This document shows, piece by piece, positions 21,690 to 34,604 of a stretch of 64,000 nt of DNA; the stretch's first letter is position 1; each line of letters starts with the position of its first letter. The translations under genes and the position numbers were made by a program. This DNA comes from Latrodectus hesperus (Eukaryota; Arthropoda; Arachnida; Araneae; Theridiidae), in the NCBI GenBank assembly GCA_037975125.1, contig CM075854.1:68595261-68659260 (forward strand), given 5' to 3'. Under the pieces are notes generated by a model that searched no databases, was not told where the DNA came from, and worked only from the letters and a program-made list of their open reading frames with translations.

Positions 21690-24465
21690 TTTAATACTTG
21701 TTTCCAAGTTTGATTTGCATGGGGAAAAAACAAATCGGAGTGTTCACTTCTCCCCTTCTTTCAATAGAAGCCAGACAGGCCCACCCTTCATCAAGCTGAA
21801 ATATCGACTTGTGCGACAATAATCAATCATAAGTTTATGATTATAAACTTTTAACTTTTTTTCAAGTAGAGACGTTTCTACCAATTTTTCCATCATAGGA
21901 AGTAGAATTATGGAGCTGGCATTTGAAGGGGCATTAAGACTCCTTTTATTGATGGAATGGTATTGTTGTCTAGGTAATTCCAACCCCAACCCAATCCGTC
22001 AAACTTGAACTGAAACACTGAAGATTCTACGATTAATTTTGGCTATACAAAAATAAAATTTATTTTTTCAATTACGCATTTCAAAACAAATACTTTTCAG
22101 AAAAATAGCAGAAAGCGTATTTGCCGAATATTGACGTTGTATTGGTATTAGATGATACTGGACGATTGTTATGTTGATAGTAAATAATGTTGAGACCATA
22201 GGAAGAGTTGGAGATTTTATGACTGGTCGTGACAATGAAAAGGTTTTAACAACGTGGGGTTGTTATAACCATCTTCGACTGTATTTATATTATTATTTTA
22301 AACATATGCTTTTATGATAAAAAGTTAATTCTGGAAAGAAATATTTCATTTTCAATAATTTATTTTTATTATAAATTTTAACTTATAACACATAAAAGAA
22401 TTAAAAATGTTGTCTAACTTCAAGAAATACGATGGTTCATGAAAATAGTGCCCAAAGAATGTTTGTGTATATCCTGAAGGACTCAATTTATACCTTCGAG
22501 GAAGGGATGGAAATTTATCATGTGAATTCGGTGGAAGAAACTTTAGGATTGAGATCGATACCACCTGGAAATAAAAAAAAAATAAAAAAAATTGAAAAAC
22601 TTTAATGGAATTCTTTAACAAATCTTCAAACAACTTATTTAAATTTTTATTGTTACCCATAAGAGGTTAAGGTAATATCTTTCTTTCAACTGTGTCTAAA
22701 AATTATCTTTTGATTCACCATATTTTCAAACCTAATGCGTTTTTAATGTACAAATAATCATTTTAGACTCGAAAAGTTAAAACAAATTATCACATATCTG
22801 AATACAAACTGTGGTCAGTTATGAAGAGAGTCAATTGAATTTGCTTTTTTCCCTTTAAATGTGTAGTACCTTTTTCACACGAAAATATTTGCTTTAAACT
22901 ATTGGACCATTTTTCAATTATCAAATCGCGCGCGATTAACTGTTTTTTATTGATTTATTTACTTCACTAATATGTATGTGTAGTTTCGTTATCATTTGAA
23001 TATCCCCATACTTAGTGATTTTGCCTTTCTTTAGAGCAATCTTGTTTATTCATTTTTACGTATGATTTCTATGGTAATCGAAGGCACCTTACATAAATGT
23101 GATCTTTAGCTTGGTTGTATAATCATGGGTTTATTTTCGATATTCCTTAAAGTCAAGCACATTTGCATATTATTCTATTTGCATATCAAATAAACAAAGT
23201 ATAGCTCTATAGGTGATAAATTTTGCTTAGAAAATGTTTGTTTGTAATTTATTGCTTATTTTCCAAAGAAATATTTTATTCATATAATCAGAATCATTTA
23301 AAACATTTTTGATAAGAGATAACTATTAAACTCTCTGTGATTAATTATGATGTAATTGGTTCCATCACAAACACATTCTCTTTCAAATTATACTTAATGG
23401 CTTTATAATCATAGTAAATTTTTAGAGATTTATCGTAGGAAAATTAATTTTTTGTTTTTTACATTACTCAATGAAGATTATTTAATGCAGAGAAATCTTT
23501 AATTTATATATACATCTCCATAATAAAAGGTATATATAAATATGTTTAAGAAAGAGAAATATGTTATCTTCAATTTGTCCAGCATTTACAAGTTAAGTCA
23601 AATATTCTGAAATATAGAATGCGATTAATAACGTAATGTTTTAACTGCCAAAAATATTGATAGAATTTTCATTCATTTAAATCTAACGGTCACTTATTAC
23701 GATTTTGTGCAAATGGATATGAATTATATTCTCCAATATGGCAACAAGAAAAGTCACTAATATTAGCATTGCTCGGAATATTAGATTTAAAAAAGTAGAA
23801 GAAAAAAATCGGAGTTTAAGAAATTTTAACAATGAATAATTAAATTCTAAGTAATGAAAAAGCGGAACTTACATGTAATTTTTTTATAACTGTTAAGTCT
23901 GAATGAGCTGCATATTGAATGTTTTTCGCATTTATACAGTTAAGAGTTATATAGCTGTAATAGAGAGAGATGCAAATATAAATATGTTCTACCCCTATTC
24001 TGTATTGTGAGTGCTTAAGTGATTTTCAAGAAGATTACTCATTTCATACTCATGTCGAATATTCTTCTTTTTTTTAAATTTGAAAGTTTTTAAAAATTTA
24101 CTTGTTTTTATATCTAATTTAATTTTTTTACAAATACCACAATTACATTTGCTCTAGTGATCTCACATTAGAATATACACATGATTGCATTTTTGTTCTG
24201 ACTTTTAAAGAAACAATCAGTAAAAAGATTTTTTCGGTAAATAATCAATTATTCAGAATAAAACTTTTCCCTGATAATCTCTGCTTCTGTGTATGCATAT
24301 ACGAGTATATTAAACTTCTATACTGGTGACTTTAAAAAATTTGGATTGAATAACAACTACACAATATGCAAAAATTTAATTGCATAGAATATGCATAGAA
24401 TATTTACATAGTCATTTTATCGTATAATTATTTTTCCAATGCTCTGATCTTATGATTTATTCATT
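21690..24465. other. AT-rich intergenic DNA
   Basis: No gene is confirmed. An 81-codon minus-strand frame at 21744-21989 lies just upstream of the Tigger start and may be its diverged 5' region. A short coding-like stretch at 22455-22574 is listed separately. The rest is low-complexity AT sequence. Confidence 0.5.
22455..22574 (+). other. Unrecognised coding-like stretch (39 residues to a stop)
   Basis: This frame reads KNVCVYPEGLNLYL, then GRDGNLSCEFGG, then RNFRIEIDTTWK and TAA. Composition is balanced and protein-like, unlike the surrounding AT-rich noise. Two in-frame stops lie within 25 nt upstream. It could be a fragment of a gene or retroelement. No family recognised. Confidence 0.25.
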
Positions 24466-24469
24466 CAGC

Positions 24470-24658
24470 GCTGCAAGGGGTGAAGATGATGGCATTTTAT
24501 ACAGTGGGGCACTCAGAGAGTGTGCCATCTTCGCCTCGAAAAAATACCGAAACACACCCAGAGAGAGAAAGGAATATCCATGCCTAAACCTGGATTCGAA
24601 CTCGGGACCTACCGTTTTGAAGTTAAGAACGCTAAGCACTCCACCGTCGATCGACTTT
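24470..24658 (-). mobile_element. tRNA-derived SINE fragment
   Basis: The plus strand carries CTGGATTCGAACTCGGGACC, the reverse complement of a tRNA T arm with a B box, near 24,590. An A-box-like stretch (GAACGCTAAGCACTC) follows at about 24,627. The element therefore reads on the minus strand. No target-site duplication was found, so the ends are approximate. Confidence 0.7.
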
Positions 24659-24732
24659 CACCAAAGTTAAATTTAAGAAAATTCTGCAAAATATTATGCA
24701 TTAATATAAGTGAATCTTAAATAATAAGCTTT

Positions 24733-25039
24733 TTTTTCCAATGGCGGGCACACTTGGGTGAATAACCCTATGCCACAACAAGGCCAGAAACTGCTCCTCA
24801 TTTATCGTTATCCAGAGGGCACCTGTGAACCAAGTCACAGAGGCGAGTATCGTTACCCGCGCCATACCACCACAAACCCGTTTATAGGGTGGGCCACATT
24901 CATACCACATCACAGAAGAAAGGACAGAGAAACACAGAGAGAACAGAGAAGGAAAGAAACATTCATGCCCGAACCGGGATTTGAATCCGAGACCCACAGC
25001 TCAGGAGTCAGGAACGCAAACCACTCTGCCATCGGTCGG
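24733..25039 (-). mobile_element. tRNA-derived SINE with 17-bp target-site duplication
   Basis: The head at the high-coordinate end holds the reverse complement of a B box (CCGGGATTTGAATCC) and A-box-like AACGCAAACCACTCTGCC. CTTAAATAATAAGCTTT flanks both ends (24716-24732 and 25040-25056), exact over 17 bp. It shares ACCCGTTTATAGGGTGG with family A, but its remaining body is different, so it is a related subfamily. Confidence 0.92.
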
Positions 25040-25056
25040 CTTAAATAATAAGCTTT

Positions 25057-25671
25057 AAAATTTACTTAAAGATAAACAACTCATATTTAAAAAAATAAAA
25101 CATTTTCTTCCATTCAAACATCGAATTTCTAATTTCAAAACATAAGTAATATTTGCACTTTTTTATTTGAAATACATGTATTGGAAGATTAGTGCGAAAT
25201 TTTATCAGTTGAAGAACACAGATAGAATATTTCACATAAGACTCACAGATATTTGTTATGACTATTCGTACCAACTTTGAGACCTGGGAAAATTTTTGAT
25301 ATTAAAGTTTATGGATTGATTTTGAAGTAATTGTTGAAATTTAGAATTAATAATTGTGTTTTTTGGAGATAAAGAAATCAAATGCAAAACATATTACTCT
25401 AAGAATATTTAAAATAAGATTATTATGAATCAAATATTTTTATAACTTTAAAAATAATTAAAAATTCAGACAAATACTATTGTTTTTTTAAAAAAAAGTT
25501 TTCTCATAGAAAATACACTTAATCCATTTGCTATAAATTTATATTCCATTTCAACGTTTTTTAACTTCGGAATTTATGATTTAATAAATGTAAACAATTC
25601 GGAAAAAGAGACCGGAAGAAGAATATAATGAGAGAAAGAACGTATGTTTTTTTAGCAATATGTGAATTAGG
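25057..25671. other. AT-rich intergenic DNA
   Basis: No gene or element seen. Confidence 0.55.
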
Positions 25672-25673
25672 TA

Positions 25674-26409
25674 CAATAAAACCCCAATTATCTGAATCGG
25701 TTGGGATGGAAACCCATTTGGATAATCATGAATTCGGTTAATTGGATTTTTCGAAAAAAGGGTCGATTTTAATTAATTATTGTGTATTAAAAAATGGGAG
25801 AAAAATTACTTATTTTTAAAGAAAAAGAACTTTTAATCAATTAAAATAAAGACAACACTTTTAAAGTATTCACAAGTGCTGTACATTCATACAGTATGTA
25901 TGCACAGTGCTGTAAATTAAAGTCATGTTGCTTGCTGAACATCTCGGTCAGAGAAAGCTGTTTCACTGCCTTCATACATTTTCTGGCAGACCAGTCACTC
26001 ATCCGCTTGACAGTGCGAAGTTGCATATGGTCACACTCAGGCTGCCGTTGTCCACTTCAAAGCAATTTCAAAGGTGGCTTATGCTTCTCTATCTGATGGT
26101 CCCGAATCTGTTTCAACTTGGACATTAAGGTCGTCTTCTTCCTCGACATTTTCAACAAATTTATCAACATTTGCAATTTGAAAAATCTAGAGCTTGATTC
26201 ATAATTCATTCTACTATATCTTCAGCAGTATCTTCTGAATATTCAGCAATTTTCAAAAGAATATTTTTGAATTCCTCAAGTGACACGTCTTTCTTATTTT
26301 CTCCTTCTCTTACCTTTCCTTTTCTCATTTTCCTTCTCTTCTTCAGTATAATTTATTTTTCAGAAAGTTATTCGGATAGATGGAAATCGGATAATTGGAG
26401 TTCAACCTT
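25674..26409 (-). mobile_element. Tigger/pogo deletion derivative with TIRs
   Basis: The left end CAATAAAACCCCAATTATCT and the right end, read in reverse (AAGGTTGAACTCCAATTATC), form imperfect TIRs containing CCAATTATC. TA flanks the element at 25672-25673 and 26410-26411. Inside, the minus strand encodes only a Tigger C-terminal piece (LRTVKRMSDWSARK, KQLSLTEMFSK) preceded by an acidic EEEDD linker. DNA-binding and catalytic domains are missing. At about 736 bp it is a non-autonomous internal-deletion derivative. Confidence 0.8.
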
Positions 26410-26450
26410 TAATAGAAAATATTTATAAAATTCAACCGTGATGTCGTTGC

Positions 26451-26509
26451 TGCGTCAGACATGTTCTTCATGCGTCAGGCTGTTCTTCATGCGTCAGACA
26501 TCCTCTGCA
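26451..26509 (+). repeat. Three tandem ~20-bp units, GC-richer than background
   Basis: Units TGCGTCAGACATGTTCTTCA, TGCGTCAGGCTGTTCTTCA and TGCGTCAGACATCCTCTGCA lie head to tail, just outside the Tigger derivative. Confidence 0.85.
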
Positions 26510-26529
26510 TACGCGTAATTAAAAGGCTC

Positions 26530-27505
26530 TGGTTTCAAGATTCAATATTCATATTTGTTAGATAATTGTGAGATAACACGTTATAATTTTGCTACAAATA
26601 CTACCATTAGAGATATCATTGAATCTTCTTTTTATCTTTTAAGTGTTCATTTATTAATATTTTTTATTAAGTAGCCAGAGATTTGTTACCCCAAAATGTG
26701 ATCGTAATAATTTATTTCATCTGAGAAAAACTTCTGCAATTTTTTTTATTTCAAAAGTAAAATTTTTCTATTAATAAACTATTAAGATCATATTTTGGAA
26801 TTACAAAATCTAACTAATTACTCAAAATATAGTATTTACTAAATATATATAAAAGCAATAGCGCACTCAAAAATAAAACTTTGTACTTATATAAATATTT
26901 ATAGAAAAATGAAATTTTTTTAATACAATCAGAGCAGTACTTGACCTATTCTTAGTTAAGTGATTTCTTAATGTAAGTATTGTGTCTTATAAAGAAATAT
27001 TTTGCTCGTATTTGAGCTATTGATATTTTATATAGTTCAATTATAACATTACATATTATTCAAGATAAAAATTATCGAAAAAAGAATATTTATTTTCAGT
27101 GAAACATTTTAAGGTTATACAGATGAAATCAAAAATAAATTCTACTTCTTGACTTAAATTTTCTCTTCTCTAAGAGATAATACATATATCTTCGTCTGAA
27201 CATGTTTTTTCACTTTTCACCACATCGTAAAATTCGTGATGAGTTGCCTCAAAGTATGTGAAAACGACGAGAATCTAGACTTATTGTTTGTTGCATGTGG
27301 TTATTTTATAAAGTGTGTTTATGGTGACAATATGGTGTTTTTAAGCCTACTAAGTTGTTGTGAAAGTGAAATAGAATTGAAAAAGTAACAAAGCGAAGGA
27401 ACTATACAATTGAGCAAAGATAAATGAACTGAAAAAAAGTATCCATAAAAATTATTTAAATAAAGAAATTAACACGTTCTGAAGAACTTTAGAATAGTTT
27501 GATGA
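26530..27505. other. AT-rich intergenic DNA
   Basis: No gene or element recognised. Confidence 0.55.
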
Positions 27506-27506
27506 A

Positions 27507-28045
27507 AATTACTTTAGAGAATTTTTAAAATTTATTTTAAACTAAATATATAAACAGAATAAATTTAATTTATTCTAGAACTTTATAAAGTGAAACATTG
27601 TGTATATACTTATTTCACTGCTGAATAATTACAAATAAAAGTTTTTTTAATAGTAAAATTTCTGCAATCGATAAGAAATTTTGTTTCTGAATCTTATTTA
27701 TAATGCTATCCAAAAGCAGACTCAAAAATAGCTTACTTTAGGAACTTAAAGGAAGTTTGATAAAATAATCATACAGAAATTTTTTTACTTGAAATTACTA
27801 ATTAAATAATTGGGATCTTAATTTCTATTTGGGATGTCTTGAAATCCGTGGTGACCATGAAGTATGTGATGATAGAAAGTTTTCTGAGTCCATGTAATTT
27901 TCATCACTGAAAGACTAAATTAACTATGATAAAACTTATTAATGGTACAAAATGCTGATTAAAGCAGAGGTGCCAATGACATACAAACCCAACCTTAAGA
28001 AGAAGAAGAAGAAGAAAAATGATAAAACTTAAGTACTATTATATT
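27507..28045 (+). repeat. Segmental duplication, copy 1 (carries an 80-bp retroposon)
   Basis: Collinear with 29398-29805. Long shared blocks include TAATTTATTCTAGAA, GAAACATTGTGTATATACTT, TTTCTGCAATCGATAAG, TTATTTATAATGCT and a block beginning TTACTTGAAATTACTAATTA that runs to GGGATGTCTTGAAATCCGTGG. It differs by substitutions, small indels and the insertion at 27939-28018. No coding content. Confidence 0.9.
27939..28018 (+). mobile_element. 5'-truncated LINE tail (RTE-like) with 13-bp target-site duplication
   Basis: An 80-bp insert ends in AACCTTAAGAAGAAGAAGAA. ATGATAAAACTTA lies on both sides (27926-27938 and 28019-28031), and the paralogous copy at 29.4 kb lacks the insert. The (AAG)n tail and truncation fit a target-primed non-LTR insertion. 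RTE assignment rests on the tail only. Confidence 0.85.
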
Positions 28046-28518
28046 AATATGTTAGAGTGTTTTAATACGAATCAACAGTTAGAACTGTCTGTCAGAATGC
28101 TGCTTATATATCAACATTCTAGTTTACTTGATTAATCTCAATTGAACTACGATCAAAAAAATTATTCTTACATGAGATTCCTTGAAGTAAAATTATAAGA
28201 AGCAAGGAGGGAGAATAAAAGCGGATGGAAATATTCAACTTGGTTTGATAATTTGGAATATACACAAAAAAATTTTGATTTTCTTTTGTGCATATTCCTT
28301 TTGTTATCCCAGAATCAACGAATACTTGTGCATGTTAAGAATATCAGAATTAGAGTTAATTGGGTGCTTAATTTTTAAAAAATATAACCAAGAATTCAAG
28401 TTTTCGTAAGAATTTCGAATGAATTTCTTCAACTTTTATTGAATATATTGTTTGTCTAAAATAAAAAAAAAACGTTTAAAATTCTGTTACGCATTATAGT
28501 AACAATAATAAGGTTTTA

Positions 28519-28915
28519 TTAATTAAAAACACACACAGGTATATGCTGCCCATCGAAACCGTAAGAAATGGTGATTATCATCATAGAAATGGTAGAGTTT
28601 GATACCGTGTAGGGATCTACCAAACGGCCTAGGCTATGGTAAAGTTCTTTTAATAGCAGTTTCTTAATATCCACCTCATTAATTGTCTTCCGGAATGTCT
28701 TTTCATTGATAGTGAACTGCATTCAAGTATTACAAGGGATAAAACCTGAAAAATTCTCGAAATCCCATCTCGACAGATGTACACAAATACAATGCAACAT
28801 CCCTCTTTTGTTGTTCAACATTGACTGCATAGAAGGTAGAACCTTTCGCTCTGAAAAGGGCTGTCCAATAACTAGGCCAAAAGAAGTCCTTTATTCATGG
28901 GAACATTTACTATAA
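28519..28915 (-). other. Unrecognised coding-like stretch
   Basis: This segment is less AT-biased than its surroundings and open on both strands. The minus strand has a 67-residue frame (28722-28519, with KTFRKTINEVDIKKLLLKEL). A separate plus-strand frame runs 28706-28915. Stops interrupt both upstream. A decayed exon or element fragment is possible. No family recognised. Confidence 0.2.
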
Positions 28916-28919
28916 ATAA

Positions 28920-29397
28920 AATTGGATCCTATCTTCAGATTAGTAATAAATCAAACTTCGTAATAATAATCACGATACTTACAGAATTTTTCACTGACCA
29001 ACACTAGAATAATATGTAAGCATTTTTCATGTTATAAGATTCAATAATAGAGTTAACTTAATTGACATCTGAATTTAAAATATTAGCATATTAACTGCAT
29101 TTAAAAGATTAATGTGTGGGAAAAGAAGTAAATATAAATAATTTTTTTTTGAGAAAGTTGTTAAGCAATAACAAGAAAGAGTATGCAAAAATAATAGAGA
29201 AATTTACTTTTCTTAAATGTTCTAGAGTATTTTATAATTTTTTGATATATCCTTAAGAAGAAAGTTGTATTATTATTTCCTTATCCATTATATATTATTC
29301 AAATATAAAATTCTATGTGTTTTAGAAGACTATCTCTTTCTCATAGAACTAAAACACATAATCTAATATCTTAAATTAACCCTATGAAACAACATTT
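28920..29397. other. AT-rich spacer between the two duplicated copies
   Basis: No gene or element seen. Confidence 0.55.
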
Positions 29398-29805
29398 TAA
29401 AATTACTTTACAGAATTTTTAAATTTTATTTTAAACTAAATAAACTGCGTAAATTTAATTTATTCTAGAATTTTATAAAATGAAACATTGTGTATATACT
29501 TATTTCACTACTGATAACTAAATAAAAGTTAAATTTCTGCAATCGATAAGGAATTTTGTCTCTGAATCTTATTTATAATGCTTTCCAAAAGCAGACTCAA
29601 AAATAAATTACTTTAATCACACAAAATTTTTTTTTACTTGAAATTACTAATTAAATAATTGGGATCTTAATTTCTATTTGGGATGTCTTGAAATCCGTGG
29701 AGACCATGAAGCATATGATAATAGAAAATTTACCGAGTTCATGTAATTTTCATCACTAAAAGACTAAATTAATTATGGTAAAACTTAAGTAAAGTACTTT
29801 TTTAT
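29398..29805 (+). repeat. Segmental duplication, copy 2 (empty-site copy)
   Basis: Collinear with 27507-28045 but without the 80-bp retroposon. At the matching place it reads ATGGTAAAACTTAAGTA without a break. It is followed at 29811-29820 by a CG-dinucleotide run. Confidence 0.9.
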
Positions 29806-32800
29806 TAATTCGCGCGCGCGCATTCAATAAATACTAATTTGTATGATATTACATTTCACGTGTTTAAAACTGAATTTTTAATAATTAATTAATTTTTCAT
29901 TTTGATTTTTTATCCTACTCATAAGCTTACATACAAACTAAGTATAAAAGAATATACATTTTCAGTTTTAGCAAAGCATCCTAATTTCATATTTAATCAA
30001 GAAGTATATAAATAAAATAGATTTTTCAAAATTTATCTCAACAATTTAAACTATTAAAAAAATTTCAGATTGGTTAAACTAACAAATATTTTCATATTAA
30101 ATAAAACCGGAAGTTATCAAAATGATATATTTTAACATGTATGAAAAATGCTTAAAAAAACCTTAACATACATAAATTTTTCTTTAGGAAATATATTTGT
30201 TTATGGTGGCGACATCTCTTAGTGAGAAATAAAGATTTAAGTTTACGTCAATAATTTTTAATAACTTGTCCTGTAAGACATCAAAGCTGCTAAAATTTAT
30301 TTTGCGTGGTAATTTTACTTTTAAACAATTCATTGCACTTAAAGTTATAACTTTCATAAAAACATAATTGTTAAGAAAATATAATATTTTTCATAATAAT
30401 GGACACTCATTTGTTTTATTAACAAAATGATAATATTTATATATATTTGGTTTCTATTTTTTCATAACTGAAGTAAAAATTGAAGTTTTAAATTCTTCAT
30501 AAATTATAAAAGACTAATTTCACAAAAGCTAGCTCTAATTTTGCTCATTTTATATTTATTTCTATTTAAAAATATTGAAAATCATATTTAAAAGAAAGCA
30601 AATTAAACTTACATTCATCCATCAATATGTGAAAAAGAAAATTATTAATAATGTTTCTTTTGGTTCTAGCTTAATAACACTTTAAAAAAATTTTTCTGAA
30701 TGCAATTTTGTGAGGTCAAAAGGAGAGTTTCTAGATTCAATGGGATTTAGAAATTGTGATTTATTTAATTTATAACTTTACAAGAAAAGGCAAATCTTAA
30801 ATTTTATCGTATATTCTGTGGTTTAAGATTTAGTAACTACTTAATTGTCAATGCCTAAATATTATTACGTAGTTATCATATATTAATGAATGTATAATGA
30901 ATATCTTTGATTTTATTTTGTAATTTGTTTTTATAATAACTAGTTATGTATTTTCTTCCTACATAAAATTTCCTTTTTTACCGTTCAAATTTTGTTTTAT
31001 ATTCATGCATTTTTATTTTTTTCATTATTCTGTGACTACCATTTATTTCTGTGTGGCTTAAGATGGTCATATTGTTTGAGCGAAGTCCGTAAATTTTGTG
31101 AAGTTGATGCAGCTGCCATCTGTTGACACATGATGTAACTAAATTACTAGACGGTAGTAACTTTCTTTTTATAGGTATGGATGTAAAAAAGACGATATAA
31201 TTATGATAAAAATATTTTAAACATATTTTTGTGAATTTTAATGGTATTCAACTTGATAATTGATATGGATATCAAATTGAGGGCTGTTCTGTACCATGTG
31301 TGAATAAAATCAGGCGTTTTTTTCAGACATGAATTTCGCGAGAAAATGACGAAATTAAATACTTAACCATTGAACTGAATGCACATAATTTCATACAGTA
31401 ATTTCACAAAAATTTCATTTATGATTTTTCGTAAAAGCACATAATTACAATAGTTTTTTGAAAGAAAAATGTAATTTTTTTCTAGGTGACTCAAATTTTT
31501 GTACTACGTAAAAAGTCAATGTGGTTTGTTTTCTTTTGTTGGTTAAAATTTTCATGTGATAAAATTGAAATGCAAAAAAAGTTTTGTTGGCTTTATTTGA
31601 ATTTTTTCGCTTTTATAGTATTCATTAATAAGGATTAGAAAAATGTGAACACTTTATAGTTTGAGTATGAAAAATAATATATTTTTATATGAGCGCATAA
31701 CTCTTTCAGCATTTTTTTATTAAATTGCTACACTTTTTAGGTAAGAAACCAAATATGCCAGCAAAAATGCTGCTGCACATCTCCTGATCTACCGCCAAAG
31801 TTTATTTTTGAAAAATAAAGCAATCAAAGTCCGTGTAAATCGAATACAAATTCCTTCGATTATGACGAGAACAAATTATGAGAAATATTAGTGCTTGGTT
31901 TCGTTACTTATAAGACATACCTTTTCATTATTTTTTAAGATTAAAATTTTTACAAGAGAGAAAAAATCGATAAAGTTGGATATAGCATTTAAATTGAAAG
32001 ATTATAACGTCATTCAATTTTAAGCATTTTAAAATTGTTTTTTAAATGCTCTGGAGTACAAGTTATAAGAAGCAAAAATAAACTTTTGTATGTTAATAAC
32101 AACATATTTTCGTAGTCAATGGGTATAAAAAATAATAAGAGCACTAGCCAATAAAAGTTTTACTAAATATTAAGATCTTTCATTCAAATTTTGTTTTATT
32201 TTCAATAAAAATCTATCAAGAATAACTCAAGAGAATATTACAAGGTAATGCAGATAATACAAGTAAGTTGTTCATGCTGAATATAAAATATTGTTTGGAG
32301 TATTTTTGCTGGGGACTAGTGATCGAAAAGCAATTTTTCTATATTAAGCTATTGTAGCTACGAGATCTGTATAACATTTCAGTTCATGTATTTAATTCAG
32401 CATAATAATCCAAAAATTGAGGGTAAGCCCCAAATAATATCTAATATATGCTCTTCTTTTTGTTAATGCGTCAGAAGTGATGGACATTTTTTTCTCCTGG
32501 TATATAGAAATCTTAAATAGCTGGTGAATAAAATTTCTTTTTGTTAGTAATTCTCAACAATAGGTTTTAATTTTAATTATTTTCGTTATCAACTGTTTGG
32601 GGGAAAGGTTTGCATACAATCTTCAGTATGATACTCAGAATAAAATGTGGATTGGAATTTATACATTTCAAAGAAATTTCAACAATAATAAGAATGAGCA
32701 ACCAACAAGACGTAAATAATTTGCCAGAGCAATTGATCTTAACATAAATTAATTTAGTTTTACTTATCATTATATTTTTTTTTTGAAAAATTTAAATTTC

Positions 32801-33405
32801 TGATATAAAAAAACGCTCTTGAAGAAGACTAAAATCAAGATTATTTAATTTTAATCAAAGTTGTGTTGCCTTTAAAACTCGAGTTGTCTCAAAGCATCAA
32901 TTTAAATAATATTAAATGAAGTAGAAGACAAAATTCTTCATAAATATGTAGAGAAACTGTGATATATATTGAAGAGAATAAAAAGTTGCTATTAGAAAAA
33001 AAACTAAAGATATGTAAAAATAAGCTACAGCTTGCAATCATCTTAGCATTCGTTAAAACATATCAAATATGAAATAGTTCATTGATTGAAAGGTCCTAAA
33101 ACTCATCGTTCTTAAACTGTAAACAATCTTAAAATTTAATTATTGTATAAAATAAAAGGACACATTATTCATAGGAATATATAAATAAAAAACTGAACCT
33201 GTGAAAATAATCTCTTTCTCACGATATTCCTTCATTAAAAAAGTAAATTGTTTACACTAAAAGTAACTTATACTTTTAAAAGCGAAAGTCATTTAAAACG
33301 ACATAAAAAAAAAGTAAAAAAATCTTAAAAGGCAATATTTATTTATATCCACGTGATAACATAACAATTAGAGAAACGAATAGAAAGTCTACTAAATATC
33401 TTACG

Positions 33406-33444
<39 letters not shown>

Positions 33445-34600
33445 TCCGGATGAAAACACTTATTTTCATTCATCATACAAATAACGTACAATAAATCGCG
33501 CAATATGTTTTTCCTGTCTATTTTTTTTTCATTTTATTCTTTAGAACAGTGATCACTCCCCCCTTTCCTTTATCATATAGGGGACTTATCATCATCTTCA
33601 CATTCTCCCCGCTTGAGAATAAAAGCAGCTGGTTGAGACTCTCTTACAAACCAATTCATGCTCAGAAAAGGAAATGGTGAGCCAGGAGGATATTGATGAA
33701 GTCATTACTGCAGAAGATTCCGCCATTCTCAAAGCAGCTTATATAATAATACACCTTTCCCTTCATATGTATTTCCTAAAATCATTATGGGACATTAATT
33801 TAAACTAAAAAACAGCATGGAATCAATTTTGAATGAATACAGCAAAAGAAAAACTAATTACATTCAAGGTTTACGTAAAGGAAAATACCGGAAATTATAT
33901 TTTGGATTAAATATATATCCTCCATGATGAATACCATAACTTTAAAAATAAAATTCAAAACAAGAAAAATTTCAGTTCACAGAAGTAAAGATGTTAACAC
34001 AATTTAAAACTGAGAAATATCTGGTATTAAAACAGGTATTATTTATAAATTAAAAACTTACTTTACAGATGCATGCTATAAGGAAAATGTTAAATCTGTG
34101 TAAAGGGTGAAAAAATGTTTTTCACGGAAAATTCAAATAGATCAGAAAAATAACTAGAACAAACCAATGAGAAATAAACAGAGATAAATTGCATTACGTT
34201 ATAAAAATATCATCCCCTCCTTATTCTAATAATACTATACATTATTTCACAATACTCCATCATTATTCTGTTGCTCACAACGCTGAATTCATAGTTGAAA
34301 GTTTTATACCCGGAAAACTTCGAATTGTGCTTGAAATTTAAAACGCAACATTTCGAAGTATCAATCGCAATCAAGTAAGAACGGTTGATTAAAGTAGTTC
34401 TGAAAAAGTTACTTTTGAATGTAACTTTGAATTAAAAAGTTACTAAAGAGTAGAAAACCAATTCAAAATTAAATTTACAATTTTTTTTAAAGAAAATTTA
34501 GTTAAAAATAGATTTCCACCACTATGGCTGTTACACTCGTACAGCTAGGCAAAGATGAACAAATTTTTTACAAATATAGCGATGGACTAATTACCTACGG
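29806..34600. other. Long AT-rich intergenic stretch
   Basis: About 4.8 kb without a recognised gene. It holds a CG-dinucleotide run (29811-29820) and a (TA)n tract (33409-33442). A less AT-biased segment at about 33,540-33,790 includes TCTCCCCGCTTGAGAA and a short frame SQEDIDEVITAEDSA. That segment resembles the edge of a mobile element, but I could not assign it. Confidence 0.5.
33409..33442. repeat. (TA)n microsatellite
   Basis: About 34 nt of perfect TA repeat. Confidence 0.97.
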
Positions 34601-34604
34601 AAAT

